A DNA stretch of 64,000 nucleotides from Pseudobacteroides cellulosolvens ATCC 35603 = DSM 2933. Lineage in GTDB: Bacteria; Bacillota; Clostridia; Acetivibrionales; DSM-2933. Below, piece after piece: positions 33,783 through 41,522 of the stretch (positions within the stretch are counted from its first letter, which is position 1; the number at the start of each line of letters is the position of its first letter). The notes beneath the pieces are model-generated. The model searched no databases. It was not told the origin of the DNA and worked only from the letters and a program-made list of their open reading frames with translations. A program made the translations under genes and the position numbers. The stretch spans positions 5,032,001 to 5,096,000 of the forward strand of contig NZ_LGTC01000001.1 in NCBI RefSeq assembly GCF_001262605.1. The letters run 5' to 3'.

Positions 33783-35561
33783 TTGAGAAATCTGTTAACC
33801 AATATCAGAAAGCTGTTTACATATAGGAGACCTGTTGACACAGAAGGTGGATTTGAACTTCTTGAGGATGAATTCGAGAAGTCCGATACCGAAGAAGTAC
33901 CTTCTGAAAAATACGGTGTGAATACCGGGAATCCATCTAATCAGGAAAAATCAAAAAAGGGGGCCACGGTTAAGCAACCTATAAAAGTTGAGCAATGGAA
34001 CAAACAAAAAAACAATCAAGGTGGAAAGATACCAACTTCAAACATGAGACAAAATATCATTTCCACTGACCTAAATGTGAACAAGGAATACATCCGTCAG
34101 AGCTTTAGCATGCCAAAAAACCAGGATATAGTGATTCGTGAGTTCCGCATCGCCAGAAAGCTGAAAGCATTTATTGTTTTCATCGATGGAATGGTAGATA
34201 AAACCTCTATCAATCAATTTGTGCTGCCCCAGCTAATGAACCCCGAATGCTTGGCTGGCTTCAGCGGAGATTGCCCATTGGATTATATCATGGAAGATGT
34301 CCTGTCCATTACTCAATTAACAAAAACTGCAGATTTTAATATTACAAAGATACAAGCCCTCAATGGACTATCCATACTTTTTGTTGACGGATGTCCCGAG
34401 GCCTTGATGATTGAAACCAGCGGCTTTGAAAAACGCGGCATCGACAGGCCTATTACCGAGCAGGTGGTCAGGGGCTCCCAGGAGGGCTTCACGGAAAATC
34501 TGCGCACAAATTTGACACTGCTGCGAAGGATAATCAAGAATGAAAAGCTTATCACAGAGGTTATTCCTGTCGGCAAGCTGAACAAAATCAACTGTGCAAT
34601 CCTTTACATTGAGGGTGTAACGAACCCCAAAATTGTCAGGGAGGTCCGGCGTAGAATAAAAGGCATCAATATAGATTTTATTGAAGGCAACGGGATGCTT
34701 GAGCAGCTTATTGAGGATAATCCCTTCATGCTTTTTCCCCAGGTTGTGACAACAGAAAGGCCGGACAGAGCATCCTCCTTCCTTGCCGAAGGACAGGTTG
34801 TAATCATTACCGAGGGCGACCCCTTTGCCATAGCCGTACCCATGTCCTTTTTCAGGTTATTCCATTCCTCGGAGGATTCCATGCTGCGCTGGGAATACGG
34901 CACATTTCTGCGCATGATCCGGCTTGTTGGTGTTCTTTCAGCGCTGATGATACCGGGCATGTACGTGGCGTTGGCATTGTATCACCATGAAATGATTCCT
35001 ACACCCCTGCTGGAATCCATAGCCCGAATGCGTGAAAATGTCCCATTTCCTACAATTATTGAGCTTATATTAATGGAAATTTCCTTTGAGTTGATTCGTG
35101 AAGGCGGTGTACGCATACCCGGTGTTATCGGTCAAACGCTTGGTATTCTGGGCGCTCTCATATTAGGGCAGGTAGCGGTGGCTGCGGGATTGGCAAGCCC
35201 TCTCCTCATTGTTATAGTGGCGCTTACGGGACTTGGCAGCTTCACCATGCCCAATTTCTCCATGGCTATATCCATAAGGATTCTGCGTTTCTTCTTTATT
35301 TTCGCCGGAGGAATTGCAGGATTTTACGGTATTTCCCTTGCCTTTATCCTAGTTGCTGCGATTGCTTGCCATATGAAATCCTTTGGAGTCCCTTTTTTAA
35401 CTCCTGTCGCCCCAAGGGTTAAAATAAATCCGGACGTCATCATCCGCCACCCCATATTCAGACAAAAAATGCGTTCCGATGGCTTTAACACCCCTAACAG
35501 GAAAAGAGCAGGGAATAACGCAATGGAGTGGACCAAGGAGAAAGGGGGAGATGACCAATGA
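33783..35561 (+). CDS. Spore germination receptor A subunit (GerA/GerKA family)
   Basis: This 592-residue GerA-type subunit has a long hydrophilic N-terminal region (about 1-370) with family blocks (EFRIARKLKAFIVFIDGM, EQVVRGSQEGFTE). About five membrane segments follow (about 390-545), starting at LRWEYGTFLRMIRLVGVL. It forms the nutrient-sensing receptor in the spore inner membrane with the B and C subunits, whose genes follow with a 4-base overlap. It starts with TTG after GGAGGGG. The set belongs to a sporulating host and not to the prophage. Confidence 0.93.
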   Translation: MRNLLTNIRKLFTYRRPVDTEGGFELLEDEFEKSDTEEVPSEKYGVNTGNPSNQEKSKKGATVKQPIKVEQWNKQKNNQGGKIPTSNMRQNIISTDLNVNKEYIRQSFSMPKNQDIVIREFRIARKLKAFIVFIDGMVDKTSINQFVLPQLMNPECLAGFSGDCPLDYIMEDVLSITQLTKTADFNITKIQALNGLSILFVDGCPEALMIETSGFEKRGIDRPITEQVVRGSQEGFTENLRTNLTLLRRIIKNEKLITEVIPVGKLNKINCAILYIEGVTNPKIVREVRRRIKGINIDFIEGNGMLEQLIEDNPFMLFPQVVTTERPDRASSFLAEGQVVIITEGDPFAIAVPMSFFRLFHSSEDSMLRWEYGTFLRMIRLVGVLSALMIPGMYVALALYHHEMIPTPLLESIARMRENVPFPTIIELILMEISFELIREGGVRIPGVIGQTLGILGALILGQVAVAAGLASPLLIVIVALTGLGSFTMPNFSMAISIRILRFFFIFAGGIAGFYGISLAFILVAAIACHMKSFGVPFLTPVAPRVKINPDVIIRHPIFRQKMRSDGFNTPNRKRAGNNAMEWTKEKGGDDQ

Positions 35562-36655
35562 TAAAGGATGGAAAGTTCGGTGTACATGAAGCTGTATGGC
35601 TGTTAACCATTACCATTACTGCAAAGGTGTTTTTCTCAAGCCCTTCTCTGGTAGCTGTCGTGGCCGGAACCGCAGGCTGGTATATGACCCTGGTTTCTAT
35701 GGGGGGAGCTTTTATAGCCCTTGCTCTGCTTTGTACTTTGTTGAAGCGCTTTCCGGGAAAAAACCTGTTGGATATATATGAAGCCATCCTTGGCAAACCA
35801 ATAGGTGTGCTTTTTTCATTACTGCTGTTTGCCATTCTGTTTGTTACCGCAATAGCAAACCTGCGGGAGTTTATTGATGTGTTGAAGGTATATGTGCTTC
35901 CGGCAAGCCCTCCAAGCTATTTGCTTATTTTGTTTATATCCGTTGCTTCGGTGCTGGCTTTTCTGGGTCTGGAAACCCTCGCACGTTTTTCGAAGCTTAT
36001 AGCTTATATATTGCTGGCCGGATTTGTTATTGTTTTAATCCTCGCCATACCCCTGTATGAGCCGCACCGCCTTTTCCCCATACTGGGGCATGGGCTACGG
36101 GATACAATTACCCATGGATTGCGAAGAAGCTCTGCCTATGGTGAAATCATCATTATCGGAATAATGGTCAACTCCCTCCAAGGTGCAAGGCATGCCAAAC
36201 GAGCGGCATATATCGGTCTTGCTTTATCAGGACTGATTGTATCCTCCGCCCTGCTTGCATTTTCACTGGTGTTCCCCTATTATACCGGCCAGGAAATTAC
36301 TGCACCCATATACCTTATGGCCTCACTCATTGAATATGGGAATTTCATTCAAAGGATTGAGCCTGTTTTCTTTTTCATCTGGAATATAAGTACAATTATC
36401 TCGGTGGCAGTCCTTTTTTACTTATCCCTGGTTGTATACTCTCATGTGTTCCGGCTTGATGATAAAAGGCCTCTTATAATTCCCTTTGCCATCATATTGC
36501 TTGTATTATGCATGCTTCCCATGAGTATAACACAGGTCACCGACATTATGGTTCAGTTTTTAAGGGAATACGGATGGCTTTTCTTCTATATCCCTCCTGC
36601 CATCACTTTGCTGGCAGCAAGCATACGAAAAAAAGGGAGGAATATATGCCAATGA
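35558..36655 (+). CDS. Spore germination receptor B subunit (GerB/GRKB permease family)
   Basis: This 365-residue integral membrane protein of the APC/GerB type has about ten membrane segments, opening GVHEAVWLLTITITAKVFF. It is thought to bind the germinant within the receptor. The ATG overlaps the A-subunit stop by 4 bases and the stop overlaps the start of the C subunit. Confidence 0.92.
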   Translation: MIKDGKFGVHEAVWLLTITITAKVFFSSPSLVAVVAGTAGWYMTLVSMGGAFIALALLCTLLKRFPGKNLLDIYEAILGKPIGVLFSLLLFAILFVTAIANLREFIDVLKVYVLPASPPSYLLILFISVASVLAFLGLETLARFSKLIAYILLAGFVIVLILAIPLYEPHRLFPILGHGLRDTITHGLRRSSAYGEIIIIGIMVNSLQGARHAKRAAYIGLALSGLIVSSALLAFSLVFPYYTGQEITAPIYLMASLIEYGNFIQRIEPVFFFIWNISTIISVAVLFYLSLVVYSHVFRLDDKRPLIIPFAIILLVLCMLPMSITQVTDIMVQFLREYGWLFFYIPPAITLLAASIRKKGRNICQ

Positions 36656-37914
36656 AAAAAACAGGATTGCTGCTCATTTTTATTCTTTTCGCTGCTCTTT
36701 TAACCTCCTGTTATGATGCACGGGAGGTAACCGATACTGCATATGTTCAATTTATCGGTATAGACAGGGGCGTAAAGGACAAATGGCGCTTAACCTTAAA
36801 AATCGCTACTCATAGCTGCAGCAAGGATAGCAGCGGCAGTGGAGGGGCTCAGCCTGCTGAAAGCAAATCCGTCACTATCGATGCTCCTTCCTTTTACGGA
36901 GGAGTAAACCTGTTAAACACAAATGTGCCGCAAAAGCTTGAATTTGCGCATGCCAAGCTGCTGGTTATTTCTGAGGACCTCGCACAAAGCGGCCTGGTGG
37001 GCGAGTATATTGCTCCTTTAATTCGTTTCCGTGAAATCAGGCGAACGCTGGATGTGGTGGTTTCACAAGGCTCTGCCCAGGATTTTGTGGAAAAGACAGA
37101 GCCTTATCTGGGTGGAAGTCCCATTGCCGCAATTGAGGATTTAACCTTTGAAGCGGAGAATACCAGCTATTTCCCCCATGTAACGCTGAATGATTTCTAC
37201 AATGCCGTAAAGTCCACCTATCGCCAGCCGGTTGTAACATTGGGCGGGCTGCATGACCCTGCCAATTTTCAGCAGAATGGAGAAAAATGGGGAAGCAAAT
37301 TCAATCTAACAGGACGGTATTTTGCCGGAGAAGTCCCCAGAAAAGGCGGAAATTCCATTGAGTTTTTGGGAAGCGCTCTTTTTGACGGCGACAGGATGGT
37401 TGGCAAGCTGGATGGTCATGACACACGGATGATGCTGCTTGCAAGGGGTGACTTTCAAAGGGGTATATTTACAATACAGGACCCTAAGGCTCCAGAGCTT
37501 ATCATCCCCATTGAGCTTCAGCTTTCACGCAAACCGCAAATAAAGGTCAGCTTTGAAGGAGCTGTTCCGCTTATTTCCCTTGCCCTTGATACAGAGGGAG
37601 ATATTCTCGCCATACAAAGTCGGATTAATTATGAAAAGCCTGACATGCTGCCTCTCTTGGAAAAAGCTGTGGGAAACCATCTCAAGAAGAGTCTGGATGA
37701 GGTCATATCAAAATGCCAGGCCTTGAACTGCGATACCTTCTTTTTCGGGCGGACAGCAGTTAGACATTTTTGGACCATAGAGGAATGGGAGGCATATCAC
37801 TGGAACAAGCATTTTAAGGAAGCAAAGGTTTCTACAAAAGTCAAATTTAAAATAAGGAGAACCGGCGGTCTTTTAAAAAGCTCTGAAATCGTCACATCGG
37901 AGGGGAAGGAATAA
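36646..37914 (+). CDS. Spore germination receptor C subunit, Ger(x)C lipoprotein
   Basis: This 422-residue lipoprotein has a signal sequence (about 5-22) ending in the lipobox LLTSC, so it is lipid-anchored at Cys about 24. The rest is the Ger(x)C fold, with blocks VQFIGIDRG, AHAKLLVISEDLA and FFGRTAVRHFWTIEEW near the end. The ATG at 36646 follows GGGAGG by 5 bases. It completes the receptor with the two upstream genes. Confidence 0.92.
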   Translation: MPMKKTGLLLIFILFAALLTSCYDAREVTDTAYVQFIGIDRGVKDKWRLTLKIATHSCSKDSSGSGGAQPAESKSVTIDAPSFYGGVNLLNTNVPQKLEFAHAKLLVISEDLAQSGLVGEYIAPLIRFREIRRTLDVVVSQGSAQDFVEKTEPYLGGSPIAAIEDLTFEAENTSYFPHVTLNDFYNAVKSTYRQPVVTLGGLHDPANFQQNGEKWGSKFNLTGRYFAGEVPRKGGNSIEFLGSALFDGDRMVGKLDGHDTRMMLLARGDFQRGIFTIQDPKAPELIIPIELQLSRKPQIKVSFEGAVPLISLALDTEGDILAIQSRINYEKPDMLPLLEKAVGNHLKKSLDEVISKCQALNCDTFFFGRTAVRHFWTIEEWEAYHWNKHFKEAKVSTKVKFKIRRTGGLLKSSEIVTSEGKE

Positions 37915-38075
37915 TGAAAATCTTAATTATGCTGCTTGTTATTTGCCCTAATATATATACGTTCAGCTATGCCAGGTATGCCTGGGAAAGTAAAAACAAG
38001 GCAGGTGCTGCAGGCATCCTGATTCTGATGCTTGCAGCGCTCCTGCTTCCGTTTTTTATCATAGTGCTCAGATGA
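37914..38075 (+). CDS. Small two-segment membrane protein of the germination operon, 53 residues
   Basis: The ATG overlaps the last base of the C-subunit stop (TAATG), with GGAGGGGAAGGA upstream. The product has two hydrophobic segments (about 2-16 and 31-52) and a short basic loop between them. Some germination operons encode a small D subunit with two membrane segments; this could be such a protein. That is inference from position and shape. Confidence 0.75.
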   Translation: MKILIMLLVICPNIYTFSYARYAWESKNKAGAAGILILMLAALLLPFFIIVLR

Positions 38076-38099
38076 TTGTATAATCAACACTTAACGCAA

Positions 38100-38675
38100 T
38101 TAGACGACAAACTCGTTCTGAACAGGCAGGGTAGGTTGAGAGGCCTCTGATGCCCGTACCACTACCTCATCCTTTCTGGACAGAAGCCTTATGCCTTCAG
38201 GCAGGGCGATATCCTCCATCGTAATTACACTGCCGTCCTTCATTAATGAAACATTTATCTCAACAAATTCAGGCAGATCCTTCAATACCCCTTGAATTTC
38301 AATTTCATCCTCGAGAATATTCAAAACAAGCTTGTTACTGAATAGCTGCTCCTTTCCTTTAAACTTAAAAGGTACTTTTACTTTTACAAGCTTATCCTCT
38401 GAGGAAGCATAAAACTCGATATGCATAGGCTTGCTGCTTATTGGCTCATACTGTATGCTCTTTATGACACATGGCAGCTCGCTGGCATTAATTTTCACCT
38501 TAGCTTTTGCACCTATAGAATGGCTTTTCAAGAACCTGTTTATTTCCTTATCCTCAATCTGGATATCCATGTTGCGGTCGACTCCCGATCCGTAAATGCT
38601 GCAAGGAACATACCCCAGTTTCCTGATTCTTTTTGCACTTTCCTTCCGTTCCATAGCATCTAATAAAGTAATCAT
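38100..38675 (-). CDS. ctc: Ribosomal protein L25, general stress Ctc type
   Basis: This 191-residue protein has an N-terminal L25 domain binding 5S rRNA (about 5-90, ESAKRIRKLGYVPCSIYG) and a TL5 C-terminal beta domain (about 95-180, VPFKFKGKEQL). The long form is the one often called Ctc, induced by stress. The ATG at 38675 follows GGAGGGG. It sits at the far end of the heat-shock island after mannose-6-phosphate isomerase. Confidence 0.9.
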   Translation of the reverse strand: MITLLDAMERKESAKRIRKLGYVPCSIYGSGVDRNMDIQIEDKEINRFLKSHSIGAKAKVKINASELPCVIKSIQYEPISSKPMHIEFYASSEDKLVKVKVPFKFKGKEQLFSNKLVLNILEDEIEIQGVLKDLPEFVEINVSLMKDGSVITMEDIALPEGIRLLSRKDEVVVRASEASQPTLPVQNEFVV

Positions 38676-38725
38676 GAATAAACCCCTCCAATTTTATCAG
38701 TAGTTTTTATTTTGAGCTTTTCTTT

Positions 38726-39811
38726 TCAAACCGCTGTTTTCAATGGTACACAAAGGTTTTCTGCCCCTGCTATGCAATTAAATATTTCTTCACTAGAGAA
38801 GCCCTCCTCCATTAAAGAGGCATATACATCCATCACAGAGTCTGGTATGAAAATCTGAAGTGCAGAAAATTCACCATCAATTTTATAGCTTCCCATATAT
38901 GCGGGAATAAAGACTGTTTCCAGCGCATCAACGTGTAATTTTTCAGTATCATACATTATTTCTGCTTCACCGGTTATAAACATGAAGGCTGAAAAGGAAC
39001 CCTCTGCAAACAATTCTACCGGTGTACCATTACCCTCAAGCTGTCTGACACAGAAATATTCGCTTAAGGCTAAATACTTTGTCACTATTTTGTCATAGCA
39101 TACCGTAAGGCCCTTGTACAAAGCCTTGCGGTTTTTATAGTCAAGTACATCAAGAGCCTTGTTTATATGGAGCGGTCTTTTCTTTCCGGCGGCATCCGTC
39201 CTGTCATAATCGAACAGCCTGTAGGTCAGGTCTGAGTGCTGTTGTATTTCAGCTACCACCAGCCCATCATTTAAGGCATGTACCGTGCCTGCTGGAACAA
39301 AAACCACGTCACCCTTTTTTACCTTGACCTCTCTATACAAGCCTCCATGCTTGTACTTTAGAATACAGTCACGAATCCTGCCTTTATCATAGCCTTCAGA
39401 AAAGCCATGGAAAACAGAAGCCTCCGGTTTTGCATCTATGATGTACCACATTTCGGTTTTCCCCATTTTGCCATGCTCACATTCTACAGCATATTCATCA
39501 TCAGGATGAACCTGGATGGAAAGCCTGTCGTTTGCATCAATAAACTTTAATAGCACCGGCAGCCCTGCATTAATTTTTTCCGATGCGAACTTATCTCCAA
39601 GCACCAGCCTGCCGTATCTTCTTATTACCTCTGTCAGAACTTGTCCTTTTAGCGGACCGTTGGCTATTTTACTTTCACTTCCTGATATGCCCGACAACTC
39701 CCAGCTTTCTGCCACCTGTCCATCCGGTATGGATTTACCCAGCTTTCTTAGATTATGTCCTCCCCATATGTAGTCCTTGTATACGGGCATCATTTTATAC
39801 GGATAAAGCAT
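38726..39811 (-). CDS. manA: Mannose-6-phosphate isomerase, class I
   Basis: This 361-residue class I isomerase interconverts fructose-6-phosphate and mannose-6-phosphate. Zinc-ligand regions are visible: QVHPDDEYA, KTEMWYI and AGTVHAL. It supplies M6P for the phosphomannomutase at 51166. It follows the truncated nucleotidyltransferase and the secreted-protein gene on a transcript that begins at a CIRCE promoter, so HrcA may control it. Whether transcription truly continues through to this gene is not shown. Confidence 0.9.
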   Translation of the reverse strand: MLYPYKMMPVYKDYIWGGHNLRKLGKSIPDGQVAESWELSGISGSESKIANGPLKGQVLTEVIRRYGRLVLGDKFASEKINAGLPVLLKFIDANDRLSIQVHPDDEYAVECEHGKMGKTEMWYIIDAKPEASVFHGFSEGYDKGRIRDCILKYKHGGLYREVKVKKGDVVFVPAGTVHALNDGLVVAEIQQHSDLTYRLFDYDRTDAAGKKRPLHINKALDVLDYKNRKALYKGLTVCYDKIVTKYLALSEYFCVRQLEGNGTPVELFAEGSFSAFMFITGEAEIMYDTEKLHVDALETVFIPAYMGSYKIDGEFSALQIFIPDSVMDVYASLMEEGFSSEEIFNCIAGAENLCVPLKTAV

Positions 39812-39857
39812 ATAAACACCTCTTTTGCTGTTTATTAATTAATTGATTTTCATATGT

Positions 39858-40400
39858 TTAAATGGCGATATCTTTCAAATCATGACCTGTAAATATGACA
39901 TTCTTATATTTATATCTTTTATCTACTCTGGCATTTGAGGTAACAATGGTATTGATAATTCTGGAGTCCCGCTCTACCATAACATTGTCCCATATAATGC
40001 TTCCTATGATCCGGCTGCCCATATTGATACGCACCTTGCTTCCAATAACGGTATCCGGTCCTATGGGCCCAATCTCAACATTATTGCCGATATAGACAGG
40101 GCCTGTAATTCTTGCATCGGGGTGTATCCTGCTGTTGACACCTTTTATTATGATATCTTGTGAGAGTGTAAGTCCTGGTATTTTATACAGGCCGCTCAGC
40201 ATATCCCTATGAACCTTTATGTAATTTTCTATTGAGTTTATATCAATAAAGTAGTGCCCGCTTTTATAAAGCGCCACGTTGAAATTATTTTCAACAAGCC
40301 TTGGAATCACATCCTCTTCAAAGGACAAAATCCTTTTATCAGGCATTTTAGATATGACAGACGGGTTGACCACATAAATGCCGGCATTTATATACCGAAA
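39858..40400 (-). pseudogene. Truncated nucleotidyltransferase, C-terminal half only
   Basis: This fragment of about 171-180 codons matches the C-terminal half of a mannose-1-phosphate guanylyltransferase like the one at 54855. It has the end of the catalytic domain (YINAGIYVVNPSVI), then SGHYFIDINSIENYIKVHRDML and a hexapeptide-repeat helix (GPVYIGNNVEIGPIGPDTVIG). The nucleotide-binding start (GGxGTRL) is missing, and the next gene ends only about 45 bases upstream, so the loss is a true deletion and not a frameshift. It is probably non-functional. Confidence 0.75.
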
Positions 40401-40444
40401 GAATATATATTTTTTTATCTATCGTATGAATGGGCTTACGGTAT

Positions 40445-41194
40445 TTAATGGGGCATAAGCTTGCCTTTTCCATATTTCCATATAACAAACGCAGCTACTG
40501 CCACCCCTGCAAGCAATAATATAGCTCCTGCTATAGGAACAGTATATTTATACTCGTTTATCATACCAAGTATTTTCTGCTTTGCAGCAGCCGGCTTTCC
40601 AACAGTCTCCACCCATGCCTCAAAGGCTTTTTGATCCTCCAAAGCCAACGGCTTTGTTGAGTACCCTGGAACATCAAACACAATATTTTTCCCGTTATTT
40701 GACATGGACATCCTTATTTCGGTGTCCCCCTCCTTGTAAGTAAACCTCCCATAAGGACCGCCGCTGAACTTTAGCTTGTATTCCTTTGCCTTAAAGTCAG
40801 GACGTGTTTCAGCATCCTTCTGAATAAGCGGGGGCTGAAGCTTCGGGCTGAGCTCCTTTGTACTGATTTTGCCGTTGCCTGTTGCAATGGTCTCAATCTT
40901 TAATGTGGCCTCAGAGTATTGCTCACCTTTTAAAGCACCTACGTTATAAAATTCAAGCGTATATTTCTTTTTATAGGGTATACTGGTTCTGGCTCCTTCA
41001 AAGAGCGGACCGGAAAGCTTTCCTCCAGTACCGTCAGGCAAAAGATCCAAAAAGCTGCCTGGATGCTCCTCTTCAAGAGTCGCAGTAAGCTTCCTTGGTT
41101 CTATACCATTAGGAATATCCTGGGCAAAAGCCTGTACAGAATTGAATATGAGAATGAAACACATAGTGGATATAAATATCACTTTTCTTAACAT
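40445..41194 (-). CDS. Secreted, membrane-anchored protein behind a CIRCE promoter
   Basis: This protein of about 249 residues has a signal peptide (cleavage likely after FAQ, near residue 26). A beta-rich body follows (GPLFEGARTSIPYKKKYTLEF, YKLKFSGGPYGRFTYKEGD). A C-terminal membrane segment (about 222-240) ends in a short basic tail. No LPXTG motif is present. I do not recognise the family. The ATG at 41194 is 9 bases from AAGGAG. A CIRCE operator 220 bases upstream makes it a likely HrcA-regulated envelope stress protein. Confidence 0.7.
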   Translation of the reverse strand: MLRKVIFISTMCFILIFNSVQAFAQDIPNGIEPRKLTATLEEEHPGSFLDLLPDGTGGKLSGPLFEGARTSIPYKKKYTLEFYNVGALKGEQYSEATLKIETIATGNGKISTKELSPKLQPPLIQKDAETRPDFKAKEYKLKFSGGPYGRFTYKEGDTEIRMSMSNNGKNIVFDVPGYSTKPLALEDQKAFEAWVETVGKPAAAKQKILGMINEYKYTVPIAGAILLLAGVAVAAFVIWKYGKGKLMPH

Positions 41195-41415
41195 GATAAT
41201 CATCTCCTTCCGTACACTACATAGATTTCAACAAACCAATCAATAATGCTTTAATTTTCTAATCATCTTTAGTTTTTATAGTGCTTACCTAAAACATTGG
41301 AACCACCTCCCCTGCCAGGATACAAAAAATGCCTTACTATTCCACACTTTTAAGGTTAATAGCGTTTTAGACCCCGCTGATAAGCTTAGTCAATGATAGA
41401 ATATTAAAGCATCAC
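41195..41415 (-). other. Long 5' leader of the CIRCE2 transcript
   Basis: About 220 bases lie between the predicted start of transcription and the secreted-protein gene. They hold a GGGGAGGTGG site followed by ATG TTT TAG, a two-codon open frame, and no other gene. The function is unknown. Confidence 0.4.
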
Positions 41416-41475
41416 TTAGCACTCACTCAATTAGAGTGCTAATAATATGATATAAAATCTCAAATTTACTGTCAA
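41416..41475 (-). promoter_or_regulatory. CIRCE operator 2 with sigma-A promoter
   Basis: The exact CIRCE palindrome TTAGCACTC-N9-GAGTGCTAA (41416-41442) overlaps the start region of a minus-strand promoter: TTGACA (complement of 41470-41475), 17 bases, then TATCAT (complement of 41447-41452). HrcA is the known CIRCE repressor. The transcript reads away from clpB into the secreted protein and manA. Confidence 0.9.
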
Positions 41476-41522
41476 GGCTGCTCAAATTTTTTTTAAAATT
41501 TTTAATATTTTTCCTGAAAGCC

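Noticed and set aside
36508..36645. Extended N-terminus of the germination C subunit
   Set aside because: It overlaps the B subunit and would place the signal peptide internally; the ATG at 36646 has the ribosome-binding site and gives a proper lipoprotein.
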